DNA from: JAJPHF01 sp035293805
Lineage (GTDB): Bacteria > Chloroflexota > UBA6077 > JAJPHF01
DNA: 64,000 nt
Assembly: GCA_035293805.1 (NCBI GenBank)
Contig: DATGMD010000060.1
Coordinates: 124,001 to 188,000, forward strand
Reading direction: 5' to 3'
Part shown: in pieces, positions 50,582 to 58,367 of the stretch
Layout of the letters: every line of letters starts with the position of its first letter
Position numbering within the stretch: position 1 is the first letter of the stretch
Position numbers and translations under genes: made by a program
The notes under the pieces: generated by a model
The model's database searches: none
The model's input: the letters and a program-made list of their open reading frames with translations, nothing else
Told to the model about the DNA's origin: nothing

Positions 50582-51781
50582 ATGCCTTCATTTCTCAACA
50601 ACCTGCTCGGCGGCATCAGCGGCGCGCTGAACACGTTGCTCTCGGCCGTGCTGCCGTTCGGGATCGTCCAGATCATCCTGGCGCTAATCGGCATCGCCGT
50701 CGCGGTGACGTTCGTCGCCCTGCTCGTCATGTCGCAGATATGGGCCGAGCGCAAGCTGATCGCCCGCATTCAAGACCGTGTCGGCCCGAATCGGGTCGGT
50801 CCGTTCGGCCTCGTGCAATCGGTGGCCGATGCCGTGAAGCTGCTGGGCAAGGAAGACCTGATCCCACGGGCTGCCGATCGTGTAGTGTTCGTCCTGGCGC
50901 CTCTGGCCGTGATAGTGCCGTCGCTGATGATCTATGCTGTCCTGCCGTTCAACTGGGACGCGACGATCACGCGGCTTGACATCGGGATTCTCTACGTGCT
51001 CGCGCTGGCCACGATCCCCACCCTGGGCATCATCATGGCCGGCTGGGCCGCCTACAACAAGTACACGCTGCTCGGCGGCATGCGCGCCGCGGCGCAGCTC
51101 ATCAGCTACGAGGTGCCCGAGGTGCTGTCGGTGATCCCGATCGTGCTGATCGCCGGCACGATGTCTCTCTGGGGGATCGCCGATGCGCAGCGCAACGCGT
51201 GGTTCATCCTGGCGCCGGTCGTCGGGCCGTTGGCGTTCGTGACGTTCTTCATCAGCGGCATCGCGGAGATCAACCGCTCGCCGTTCGACTTGCCCGAGGC
51301 CGAGTCGGAGATCATCGCCGGCTTCCACATGGAGTACAGCGGGATGCGCTTCGCGCTGTTCTTCCTGGCGGAGTATGCGAATGCCTTCACGGTGTCGGCC
51401 ATCGCGACCACGCTGTTCTTCGGCGGCTGGCAAGGCTGGATCTTGCCCGGCTATCTCTGGTTCTTCCTCAAGACGTACATCCTATTCCTGGTCATGGTGT
51501 GGGTGCGCGGGACACTGCCGCGCCTGCGCTACGATCAGCTGATGGCGTTCGCCTGGAAAGTGCTGCTGCCGATCACCCTGGTAAACCTCGTGCTCGGCGC
51601 CATCGTGCAGTACTGGCAGCTCATGAACGTCATCCCGTGGCCGGCGTTGATCGTCATCAACATCGTGGTCGTCGTGGCCCTCTACTGGCTGTACAACCGG
51701 CTCTATCGCGCGGCGCGGACCAACACGGCGCCGCCACTACTGGAAACGGCGCTCGCCGCCACGCAGGGCGCGCGGGCGTAG
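50582..51781 (+). CDS. nuoH: NADH-quinone oxidoreductase subunit H
   Basis: The 399-residue membrane subunit that links the quinone site to the proton-pumping arm. Eight or nine hydrophobic segments are seen. Conserved text includes AERKLIARIQDRVGPNRVGP, VQSVADAVKLLGKED and RSPFDLPEAESEIIAGFHME. The gene starts 79 bases after nuoC ends; nuoD, EFG and others that normally come between are absent. Confidence 0.96.
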   Translation: MPSFLNNLLGGISGALNTLLSAVLPFGIVQIILALIGIAVAVTFVALLVMSQIWAERKLIARIQDRVGPNRVGPFGLVQSVADAVKLLGKEDLIPRAADRVVFVLAPLAVIVPSLMIYAVLPFNWDATITRLDIGILYVLALATIPTLGIIMAGWAAYNKYTLLGGMRAAAQLISYEVPEVLSVIPIVLIAGTMSLWGIADAQRNAWFILAPVVGPLAFVTFFISGIAEINRSPFDLPEAESEIIAGFHMEYSGMRFALFFLAEYANAFTVSAIATTLFFGGWQGWILPGYLWFFLKTYILFLVMVWVRGTLPRLRYDQLMAFAWKVLLPITLVNLVLGAIVQYWQLMNVIPWPALIVINIVVVVALYWLYNRLYRAARTNTAPPLLETALAATQGARA

Positions 51782-51784
51782 ACG

Positions 51785-51888
51785 ACCTAACCCCCCCGGC
51801 CCCCCTTCCCTATCACGGACGGGGGGAGCCGGCTCGGCCGACACGCGTCCTCCCCCTTCCCGCACCGGGAGGGGGGCGGGGGGGTAGG
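51785..51888. repeat. Dispersed repeat, copy 3, between nuoH and nuoJ
   Basis: The ends ACCTAACCCCCCCGGCCCC and GGCGGGGGGGTAGGC match the terminal inverted repeats of the copy at 23396-23531. The interior is shorter and diverged. It fills nearly all of the gap where nuoI would be expected. Its right end abuts the AGGAGG that serves nuoJ. Confidence 0.78.
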
Positions 51889-51902
51889 CAGGAGGTGCGT
51901 GG

Positions 51903-52400
51903 GTGACCGAGATCATTGCGAACATCGCCTTCTGGGTGTTCGCGATTGTCGCGCTCGCGGGGGCGTTCGGCACGGTGATGGCCCGCCGCATCTTCCACAA
52001 CGCGCTGTTCCTGGTGGTCGCGCTCTCCAGCGTGGCGGCGATCTACGTGCTGCTGAGCGCGGACTTTCTGGCCGCGGTGCAGGTTCTGGTCTACACGGGC
52101 GCCATCGTCATCCTGATGCTGTTCGCGATCATGCTCACGCCGCAGCAGGTGGAGCTGCCGGCCCTGGCGGCCGGCGGCCAGCGGCTCGCCGCCGGGGTGC
52201 TGTCGGTCGTGCTATTCCTGCTCGTGACGGGTGTGATCTACAGCAGCGCGTGGCCCCTCGCCGCCCGGCCGCTCGACCAGCCGACCTCCATGCAGATCGG
52301 CGCGGCCATGCTCACCACGTACATCTTCCCGTTCGAGCTGGCTTCGGTGCTGTTGGTGGCGACGATGATCGGGGCGATCTTGCTGGCGCGCGAGGATTAG
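51903..52400 (+). CDS. nuoJ: NADH-quinone oxidoreductase subunit J
   Basis: The 165-residue membrane subunit with five hydrophobic segments, starting at a GTG after CAGGAGG. The family motif FLAAVQVLVYTGAIVILMLF, including the pi-bulge region in TM3, is present. It lies between NuoH and NuoK in the membrane arm. Confidence 0.95.
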   Translation: MTEIIANIAFWVFAIVALAGAFGTVMARRIFHNALFLVVALSSVAAIYVLLSADFLAAVQVLVYTGAIVILMLFAIMLTPQQVELPALAAGGQRLAAGVLSVVLFLLVTGVIYSSAWPLAARPLDQPTSMQIGAAMLTTYIFPFELASVLLVATMIGAILLARED

Positions 52401-52475
52401 AGGAGCGGGCTTTGGGGGACACCCCCATGCCCCCGGCAGGGCGCTGCGCCCCTGCACCCCGCAAGAGGACGGAGA

Positions 52476-52802
52476 ATGGTTGGGCTGCAGCAGTTCTTGA
52501 TCCTGGGCGCGGCGCTGTTCTGCGTCGGCATGTACGGCGCGCTGGCGAAGCGCAACGTGATCGCCGTGCTGATGGCGATCGAGCTGATGCTGAACGGCAT
52601 CAACGTGACACTAGTCGCGTTCAACCGCTACTTGCAGCCGCCGACGGGGGCCGCCAGCTCGCTGTTCGCCGGGCAGGTCTTCGCGCTGTTCGTGATCGCG
52701 GTCGCGGCCGCCGAGGCGGCCATCGGCCTGGCCATCGTCATCGCCGTGTACCGTCTGCGCCGCACGGTGCAGGTAGACGAGCTGGACATGCTGCGTGGCT
52801 AG
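52476..52802 (+). CDS. nuoK: NADH-quinone oxidoreductase subunit K
   Basis: The 108-residue membrane subunit with three hydrophobic segments. The proton-path glutamates are in the usual places: LMAIELMLNGINV and VAAAEAAIGLAI. ACGGAGA precedes the ATG. A 75-base, C-rich gap separates it from nuoJ. Confidence 0.95.
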   Translation: MVGLQQFLILGAALFCVGMYGALAKRNVIAVLMAIELMLNGINVTLVAFNRYLQPPTGAASSLFAGQVFALFVIAVAAAEAAIGLAIVIAVYRLRRTVQVDELDMLRG

Positions 52803-52933
52803 CGGTCAGCGGTCGGTCGTTAGCCATCAGCGGATGGTGACGAGGCGGCTGATCAAGTGCCGTGTGGTCGGAAGCTAAGGACCAGTCTGGACGGGAAGCT
52901 GAAAGCTGAAAGCTGACTGCTAATCGCTGAGGG
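52803..52933. repeat. Heptamer repeat array before nuoL
   Basis: Degenerate 7-base units (GCGGTCA, GCTGAAA, GCTGACT, GCTGAGG) fill most of the gap between nuoK and nuoL. The last unit, CGCTGAGGG, provides the likely Shine-Dalgarno for nuoL. GCTGAAAGCTGAAAGCTGA at 52898-52916 is the cleanest run. Confidence 0.8.
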
Positions 52934-52939
52934 TACGAG

Positions 52940-54943
52940 ATGGAACTGCTCCGCACGCTCGCGTTGGTGATCTTGCTCGCGCCGTTCATCGCGTTCCTGC
53001 TGGACTCGTTCGTCGTGCAGCGCGTCTGGCGAGCGGCGGGGCTCTTCACGATCGTCGGCGTCTTCGTCTCGTTCCTGGCGAGCTGCTGGGTGTTTCTCCT
53101 GGTAGCCGGCGGCGCGCGCATCGACGAGAGCTTCCCCTGGCTGACGATCGCGCCCGGCCTCGGCGATTTCATCGACGTGGGCGTGCGCGTGGACCAGTGG
53201 ACGGCGCTGATGCTGCTCGCCGTGACGGGCGTGAGCTTCCTCGTGCAGGTCTACTCCTGGGGCTACCTGCACGAGGCGGAGCTGGACGAGCGCGGCCACG
53301 TCCACATTCACCGTGACCCCGGCTTCGCCCGCTACTTCACGTACATGGCGCTGTTCACCTTCTCCATGCTCGGCCTGGTGCTCGCCAACGGCTACCTGGG
53401 GCTGTTCATCTTCTGGGAGCTGGTGGGGCTTTGCTCGTACCTGCTGATCGGCTTCTGGTACTACCGCGGCCGCACGCTGAGCCGCCCGCTGCTGGGCGCC
53501 GCGGCGAGCGAGGGGATGACCGACGAGCGGCTCTCGCCGCCCGAGGCCGCGAAGAAGGCGTTCCTGACCACGCGCCTCGGCGACTTCGGCTTCTTGGTGG
53601 GGCTGCTGTTCATCTGGGCGCACTTCCACACCTTCCGCTTCGAGGCGATCGAGGCGGCCGTGGGCGGGATGCCCACCTGGGTGCCGACGATCGCCGCGCT
53701 GCTGGTGTTCTGCGGCGCGGTCGGCAAGTCGGCGCAGTGGCCGCTGCACGTCTGGCTCCCCGACGCGATGGAAGGCCCGACGCCCGTCAGCGCGCTGATC
53801 CACGCGGCCACGATGGTCGCCGCGGGGGTCTATTTGATGGCGCGCTCGGCGTTCTTGCTGGAGCACGCGCCGGACGCGATGGTGGTCGTGGCGGTGATCG
53901 GCGGCTTCACGGCGTTCTTCGCCGCGACGCTCGGCCTGGTGAACAACGACATCAAGCGCGTGATGGCCTACTCGACGGTCAGCCAGCTTGGGTACATGAT
54001 GATGGCTATCGGCGTGGGGGCAGTTGGGGCCGGGGTGTTCCACCTGTTCACTCACTCGTGGTTCAAGGCGCTCCTGTTCCTGACCTCGGGCAGCGTGATC
54101 CACGGCACCGGCTCGCAGGACATGCGCGAGATGGGCGGCCTGCGCACGAAGATGCCGGGCACCTTCTGGGCGATGACGCTGGCGGGCCTGTCGCTGGCCG
54201 GGTTCCCGCTGTTCAGCGGCTTCTGGAGTAAGGACGCGATCGTCGGCGCGGTGTCGCACGCCGTGCTGCCGGTGAACATCGTCCCGCTGCTGCTGTTCTT
54301 CGCCGTCGTCACGGCGTTCATGACCGCGTTCTATACGGCGCGCATGATCTTCCTGACGTTCTTCGGCCGGTGGCGCGGCGACGCGCACGCGTTCGACCAC
54401 GTCCACGAGGCGCCCGGGACGATGCTCTGGCCGATGCTGATCCTGATCCTGCCGGCGGTGTTCGTCGGTCTGATCTGGGGCGGAACGGTGATCCCGAATT
54501 GGAGCATCATGAGCTTCCTGGAGGGCCACCCGGTGGTCGAGGAGCTGAACTGGTCGCTGGTCGGGCTGGTCACGGCGCTGGTGCTGATCGGCATCTTGCT
54601 GGGGTGGCTGATGTACGGCACGCGCCAGCTCAGCGCCGCGGCCGTCACGCGGCTGTTCGGGCCGCTCTACGGCTGGGCGGTCGACAAGTGGGGCTTCGAC
54701 AACCTCTACAACTGGCTGGTCGGCACGGTGGTCGTCGGGCTGGCGAACGGGCTGGCCCTGCTCGACCGCGGCGTGGTGGACGGCGTGGTGAACGGGCTGG
54801 CGCAGGGCACGGTCGAGCTAGGCCGCTCGTTCCGCGGCATTCAGACGGGCCAGGTGCAGACTTACGCCTGGGTGGTCTTTGGCGGCTTGATCGTCGTGGC
54901 GCTGGCGGTGGTGCTGCCGGTCGTCTTCGGCTTCCGGGTGTAA
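52940..54943 (+). CDS. nuoL: NADH-quinone oxidoreductase subunit L
   Basis: The 667-residue antiporter-like subunit at the far end of the membrane arm. About 16 hydrophobic segments are visible. Family text includes FSMLGLVLANGYLGLFIFWE, SAQWPLHVWLPDAMEGPTPV (channel Lys/His region), MAYSTVSQLGYMMMAIG and THSWFKALLFLTSGSVIH. The C-terminal horizontal helix follows. Length is normal. The N-terminal 30 residues begin MELLRTLALVILLAPFIAFL. It may also carry the transverse helix that spans the arm. Confidence 0.96.
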   Translation: MELLRTLALVILLAPFIAFLLDSFVVQRVWRAAGLFTIVGVFVSFLASCWVFLLVAGGARIDESFPWLTIAPGLGDFIDVGVRVDQWTALMLLAVTGVSFLVQVYSWGYLHEAELDERGHVHIHRDPGFARYFTYMALFTFSMLGLVLANGYLGLFIFWELVGLCSYLLIGFWYYRGRTLSRPLLGAAASEGMTDERLSPPEAAKKAFLTTRLGDFGFLVGLLFIWAHFHTFRFEAIEAAVGGMPTWVPTIAALLVFCGAVGKSAQWPLHVWLPDAMEGPTPVSALIHAATMVAAGVYLMARSAFLLEHAPDAMVVVAVIGGFTAFFAATLGLVNNDIKRVMAYSTVSQLGYMMMAIGVGAVGAGVFHLFTHSWFKALLFLTSGSVIHGTGSQDMREMGGLRTKMPGTFWAMTLAGLSLAGFPLFSGFWSKDAIVGAVSHAVLPVNIVPLLLFFAVVTAFMTAFYTARMIFLTFFGRWRGDAHAFDHVHEAPGTMLWPMLILILPAVFVGLIWGGTVIPNWSIMSFLEGHPVVEELNWSLVGLVTALVLIGILLGWLMYGTRQLSAAAVTRLFGPLYGWAVDKWGFDNLYNWLVGTVVVGLANGLALLDRGVVDGVVNGLAQGTVELGRSFRGIQTGQVQTYAWVVFGGLIVVALAVVLPVVFGFRV

Positions 54944-55066
54944 CGAGCAGTCAGGTGTCAGCTATCAGCCGTCAGCAGAGGGTGCGGCAGACCAACACGA
55001 CTGATGGCCGAGAACTGACGGCTGATAGCTGACGGCTGATAGCTGATCGCTGAGGGCTGATAGCTG
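54944..55066. repeat. Heptamer repeat array before nuoM
   Basis: A near-perfect run on the plus strand ends GCTGATA GCTGACG GCTGATA GCTGATC GCTGAGG GCTGATA GCTG ATG, the last three bases being the nuoM start codon. An inverted set (GTCAGCTATCAGCCGTCAG) sits at 54956-54976, so the transcript could fold into a long hairpin. Confidence 0.88.
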
Positions 55067-56605
55067 ATGGACGCGTTGCTGACGCTCGTGATCTTCTTGC
55101 CGCTGGCCGGCGGGGTGCTGGTCTGGCTGCTGCCGTCGCCCAATCCGGCGGCTGGTCCGGTCGGGCCGGAGCCCGGCTCGGACGTACACCATGGGCCGCC
55201 CGTCGCGCCGCCCAACACGCCGCGCACGGTGGCGGCGCTCGTGTCGGGGCTCGTGCTCCTCCTGTCGCTCGTGCTGTTCGTGAATTACGACCGCGCGCTC
55301 GGCGGCTTCCAGTTCCAGACGAACGTCCCGTGGATCGGCCTGCTCGGCGTCAGCTACCACATCGGCATCGACGGCATCAGCCTGCCGCTGGTCGTGCTGA
55401 ACGCGCTGCTCACCTTCCTGGCGATCCTCGTCTCCTGGAACCTGGGGGTGCGCCCGCGAGAGTACTTCGCGCTCGTCCTGATCCTCGAGACGGCCGTGGC
55501 CGGCGTGTTCTCGTCGCTCGACTTGTTTCTGTTCTTCCTGTTCTGGGAGCTGGAGCTGGCGCCGATGTTCCTGCTCATCGGCGTCTGGGGCGGCCCGCGC
55601 CGCGAGTACGCGGCGATGAAGTTCTTGATCTACACGGTGCTCGGCGGCGCGTTCATGCTGCTGGGCATTCTGGTGCTGTACTTCGCCTCGGGGCTGGGCA
55701 CCTTCGACATGCTCGCGCTCCAGCAGTACAATTTCGCGCCGGCCGTGCAGCTTGGCGCGTTCGTGCTGCTGTACATCGCCTTCGCGGTGAAGATCCCCGT
55801 CTTCCCGTTCCACACCTGGCTGCCCGACGCGCACGTCGAGGCGCCGACGGCGATTAGCGTGCTGCTGGCGGGCGTGCTGCTGAAGATGGGCGGCTACGGC
55901 CTCATCCGCATCGCCATTGGCCTGCTGCCGGCGGCGGCCCAGCAAGCGGCCACCGTGCTGGCGGTGCTGGCCGTCATCAACATCCTGTACGGCGCGATGC
56001 TGGCCCTGGGCCAGTCCGATCTCAAGAAGATCATCGCCAACTCCAGCGTGAGCCACATGGGCTTCGTGGTGCTCGGCGCCTCGGCCATGACCCAGATCGG
56101 GTTCGAGGGCGCCGTGCTGCAGATGTTCACCCACGGCACGATCACCGGGCTGCTGTTCATGATGGTGGGCCTGGTCTACGACCGCACCCACACGCGCGAG
56201 GTCGGCGTGATGGGCGGCCTGGCGGCACAGATGCCGAAGATCGCGACCGTGTTCGTCATCGCCGGCCTGGCGTCGCTGGGCCTGCCCGGGTTGAGCGGGT
56301 TCGTGGCGGAGTTCGTGACCTTCGTCGGCACCTTCGACTCGCATAACGGCGCCTGGTGGGGCTTCGCCGTGCTCGGCACGTTCGGCGTGGTGCTGGCGGC
56401 CGGCTACATCCTGTGGATGCTGGAGCGCGTGTTCTACGGGCCGCTGAGCGACCGCTGGAAGGGGCTGCCCGACGCCACGCGGCTCGAGATGGTCACGATA
56501 GGCGCCCTCGTCGCGGTGATCGTCCTGGTCGGCGTGTACCCGAACCTGCTGCTCGGCATGATCGCCAACAGCGTGGCTCCGATTGTGAGCAAGATACCGA
56601 CGTAG
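55067..56605 (+). CDS. nuoM: NADH-quinone oxidoreductase subunit M
   Basis: The 512-residue antiporter-like subunit with about 14 hydrophobic segments. Typical motifs are YHIGIDGISLPLVVLNALLT, FFLFWELELAPMFLLIGVWG (with the proton-path Glu), FPFHTWLPDAHVEAPTAISV and NSSVSHMGFVVLG. The start codon is created by the end of the upstream heptamer array, and GAGGG within the array is the likely ribosome-binding site. Confidence 0.97.
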   Translation: MDALLTLVIFLPLAGGVLVWLLPSPNPAAGPVGPEPGSDVHHGPPVAPPNTPRTVAALVSGLVLLLSLVLFVNYDRALGGFQFQTNVPWIGLLGVSYHIGIDGISLPLVVLNALLTFLAILVSWNLGVRPREYFALVLILETAVAGVFSSLDLFLFFLFWELELAPMFLLIGVWGGPRREYAAMKFLIYTVLGGAFMLLGILVLYFASGLGTFDMLALQQYNFAPAVQLGAFVLLYIAFAVKIPVFPFHTWLPDAHVEAPTAISVLLAGVLLKMGGYGLIRIAIGLLPAAAQQAATVLAVLAVINILYGAMLALGQSDLKKIIANSSVSHMGFVVLGASAMTQIGFEGAVLQMFTHGTITGLLFMMVGLVYDRTHTREVGVMGGLAAQMPKIATVFVIAGLASLGLPGLSGFVAEFVTFVGTFDSHNGAWWGFAVLGTFGVVLAAGYILWMLERVFYGPLSDRWKGLPDATRLEMVTIGALVAVIVLVGVYPNLLLGMIANSVAPIVSKIPT

Positions 56606-56682
56606 TGCTGAGTGCTGAGTGCTGAGTGCTGAGCAGTCACCTCGCTCAGCACTGAACACTCAGCGCTTTGCACTTAGCACTG
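56606..56682. repeat. Heptamer repeat array before nuoN
   Basis: Four exact copies of GTGCTGA (within 56605-56632), then TCAGCACTGAACACTCAGCG, the inverse of the same unit, so a hairpin can form. The unit is related to, but different from, the GCTGANN unit used before nuoL and nuoM. GGAG at the end of the array may serve nuoN. Confidence 0.85.
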
Positions 56683-56691
56683 GAGACTGCC

Positions 56692-58146
56692 GTGGTCGAC
56701 GCGCGTGACGTGACGCTGCTGGCGCCGGAGATCGGGCTGCTCGTCGGCGCCTTCCTGGTGATCCTGCTCGATCTGCTCATGCCCGCCGGCCGCAGCCGTC
56801 GGCCGCTCATGTATCTGGCGCTGTTCGCGGTCATCGTCGCCGGCGGCGCGGCCGTGGGGCTGTTGCCCGAGAACCGCCCGATCTTCAACGGCGCGCTGCT
56901 GATCGATACCTTCAGCACGTTCTTCAAGCTGCTCTTCCTGATCTCGACGGGCCTCGTGCTGCTCAGCTCGGGCCTATACGCCGAGCGCCTACGCCGCTGG
57001 GAGGCCGAGTACTACGCCGTGCTGCTCTTCGGCACGATCGGGCTGATGACGCTGGCGTCGGCGGGCGAGTTCATCACGCTGTTCCTGGCGCTCGAGCTGA
57101 GCAGTCTGTCGAACGCCTTCCTGGTCTGCTGGTCGAAGAGCAGCCTGAAGTCGACCGAGGCGGCGCTCAAGTACTTCATCATCAGCGTGCTGTCGTCGGC
57201 CGTCCTGATCTACGGCTTTGCGTTCCTCTACGGTCTGACGGGGCAGACGAGCCTGGCCGGGGTGGCCACGCTGCTGCGCGGGAACTTCTCGCCGGCGGTG
57301 ATGCTCGCGGTGGCGATGGTCGTCACCGGGTTCGGCTTCAAGATCTCGGCGGTCCCCTTCCAGATGTGGACGCCCGACGTGTACGAGGGCGCGCCGACCA
57401 CGATCACCGCGTACCTGTCGGTGGCGTCGAAGGCGGCGGGCTTCGCCGTCCTGCTGCGGGTCTTCGGCCTGACCTTCGGCGACGTGCCGGGGGTGTGGAC
57501 GGGCGTCTTCTGGGCGCTGGCGCTGCTGACCATGACCGTGGGCAACCTGCTGGCGCTCGCGCAGAGCAACATCAAGCGGATGCTCGCCTACTCCAGCATC
57601 GCGCAGGCGGGCTACGCACTCGTCGGCGTGGTGGCGGCGACGCAGCAGGGCACGGCCGCGGTGGCGTTCTTCCTGCTAGCGTACATGTTCACGCAGCTGG
57701 GCGCGTTCCTGGCGGTGGTGAGCGACGTGCGCTTCGCGCCCGACGACACGATCGAGGGCTATAGCGGGCTGCACTTCCGCTCGCCACTGCTGGCCGCCAC
57801 GCTGGCCGTCAGCCTGCTCTCGCTCGCCGGGCTGCCGCCGTTCGCCGGGTTCTTCGGCAAGCTGTACCTCTTCTGGGCGGCGATCCAGAGCGCCCAGGCG
57901 CCCTGGACCGCGATCTACTGGCTGGTGCTGGCAGGCGTCGTGAACTCGGCCGTGTCGCTGTACTACTACGCGAAGATCATCCGCCAGATGTACCTTGTGC
58001 CGGCGCCCTCCGAGAAGCCGGTCGTCATTCCGCCCGCCCACGCGCTCGCGCTCGCCCTCTGCGTGCTGGGCATGCTCGTCCTCGGGCCGTTCGCCGGACC
58101 GTTCATCGGGGCGGCGCAGACCGCCGCGGCAACCCTGGTGCGCTAA
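56692..58146 (+). CDS. nuoN: NADH-quinone oxidoreductase subunit N
   Basis: About 484 residues from the GTG at 56692, with CTGGAGA before it. Antiporter-like subunit with about 14 hydrophobic segments. Conserved text includes FITLFLALELSSLSNAFLVC, VPFQMWTPDVYEGAPTTITA, MLAYSSIAQAGYALVG and SLAGLPPFAGFFGKLYLF. Last gene of the nuo operon; the stop codon lies within a hairpin. Confidence 0.96.
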   Translation: MVDARDVTLLAPEIGLLVGAFLVILLDLLMPAGRSRRPLMYLALFAVIVAGGAAVGLLPENRPIFNGALLIDTFSTFFKLLFLISTGLVLLSSGLYAERLRRWEAEYYAVLLFGTIGLMTLASAGEFITLFLALELSSLSNAFLVCWSKSSLKSTEAALKYFIISVLSSAVLIYGFAFLYGLTGQTSLAGVATLLRGNFSPAVMLAVAMVVTGFGFKISAVPFQMWTPDVYEGAPTTITAYLSVASKAAGFAVLLRVFGLTFGDVPGVWTGVFWALALLTMTVGNLLALAQSNIKRMLAYSSIAQAGYALVGVVAATQQGTAAVAFFLLAYMFTQLGAFLAVVSDVRFAPDDTIEGYSGLHFRSPLLAATLAVSLLSLAGLPPFAGFFGKLYLFWAAIQSAQAPWTAIYWLVLAGVVNSAVSLYYYAKIIRQMYLVPAPSEKPVVIPPAHALALALCVLGMLVLGPFAGPFIGAAQTAAATLVR

Positions 58147-58171
58147 CGCCTTCGTTCAGACCGCGTTAGCG
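58141..58171 (+). terminator. Hairpin at the end of the nuo operon
   Basis: CGCTAACGC (58141-58149) and GCGTTAGCG (58163-58171) form a perfect nine-pair stem around a 13-base loop. The stem includes the nuoN stop codon. No U-run follows. Confidence 0.6.
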
Positions 58172-58367
58172 TGGGCCTAGCGCGGAGCGGCCAATCTTCC
58201 CCGAATAGGCGCCGTGCGCCATAATAGAGGCACGGCCCTTGCTTGTAATGGGCGCCAGGCGCCGGGCGCGCGGCTTGCGCGTTTCACTGGCGCCGTACCC
58301 GCCCGTGAGCGTGGCGGCCTCCGCCCTGGTGCTCTCGCACGCTTCCCGAACAGGATGGGTCAGCGTT

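Noticed and set aside
54944..56682. Repeat arrays in the nuo operon considered as CRISPR
   Set aside because: The unit is 7 bases, tandem, without spacers; no cas gene is present.
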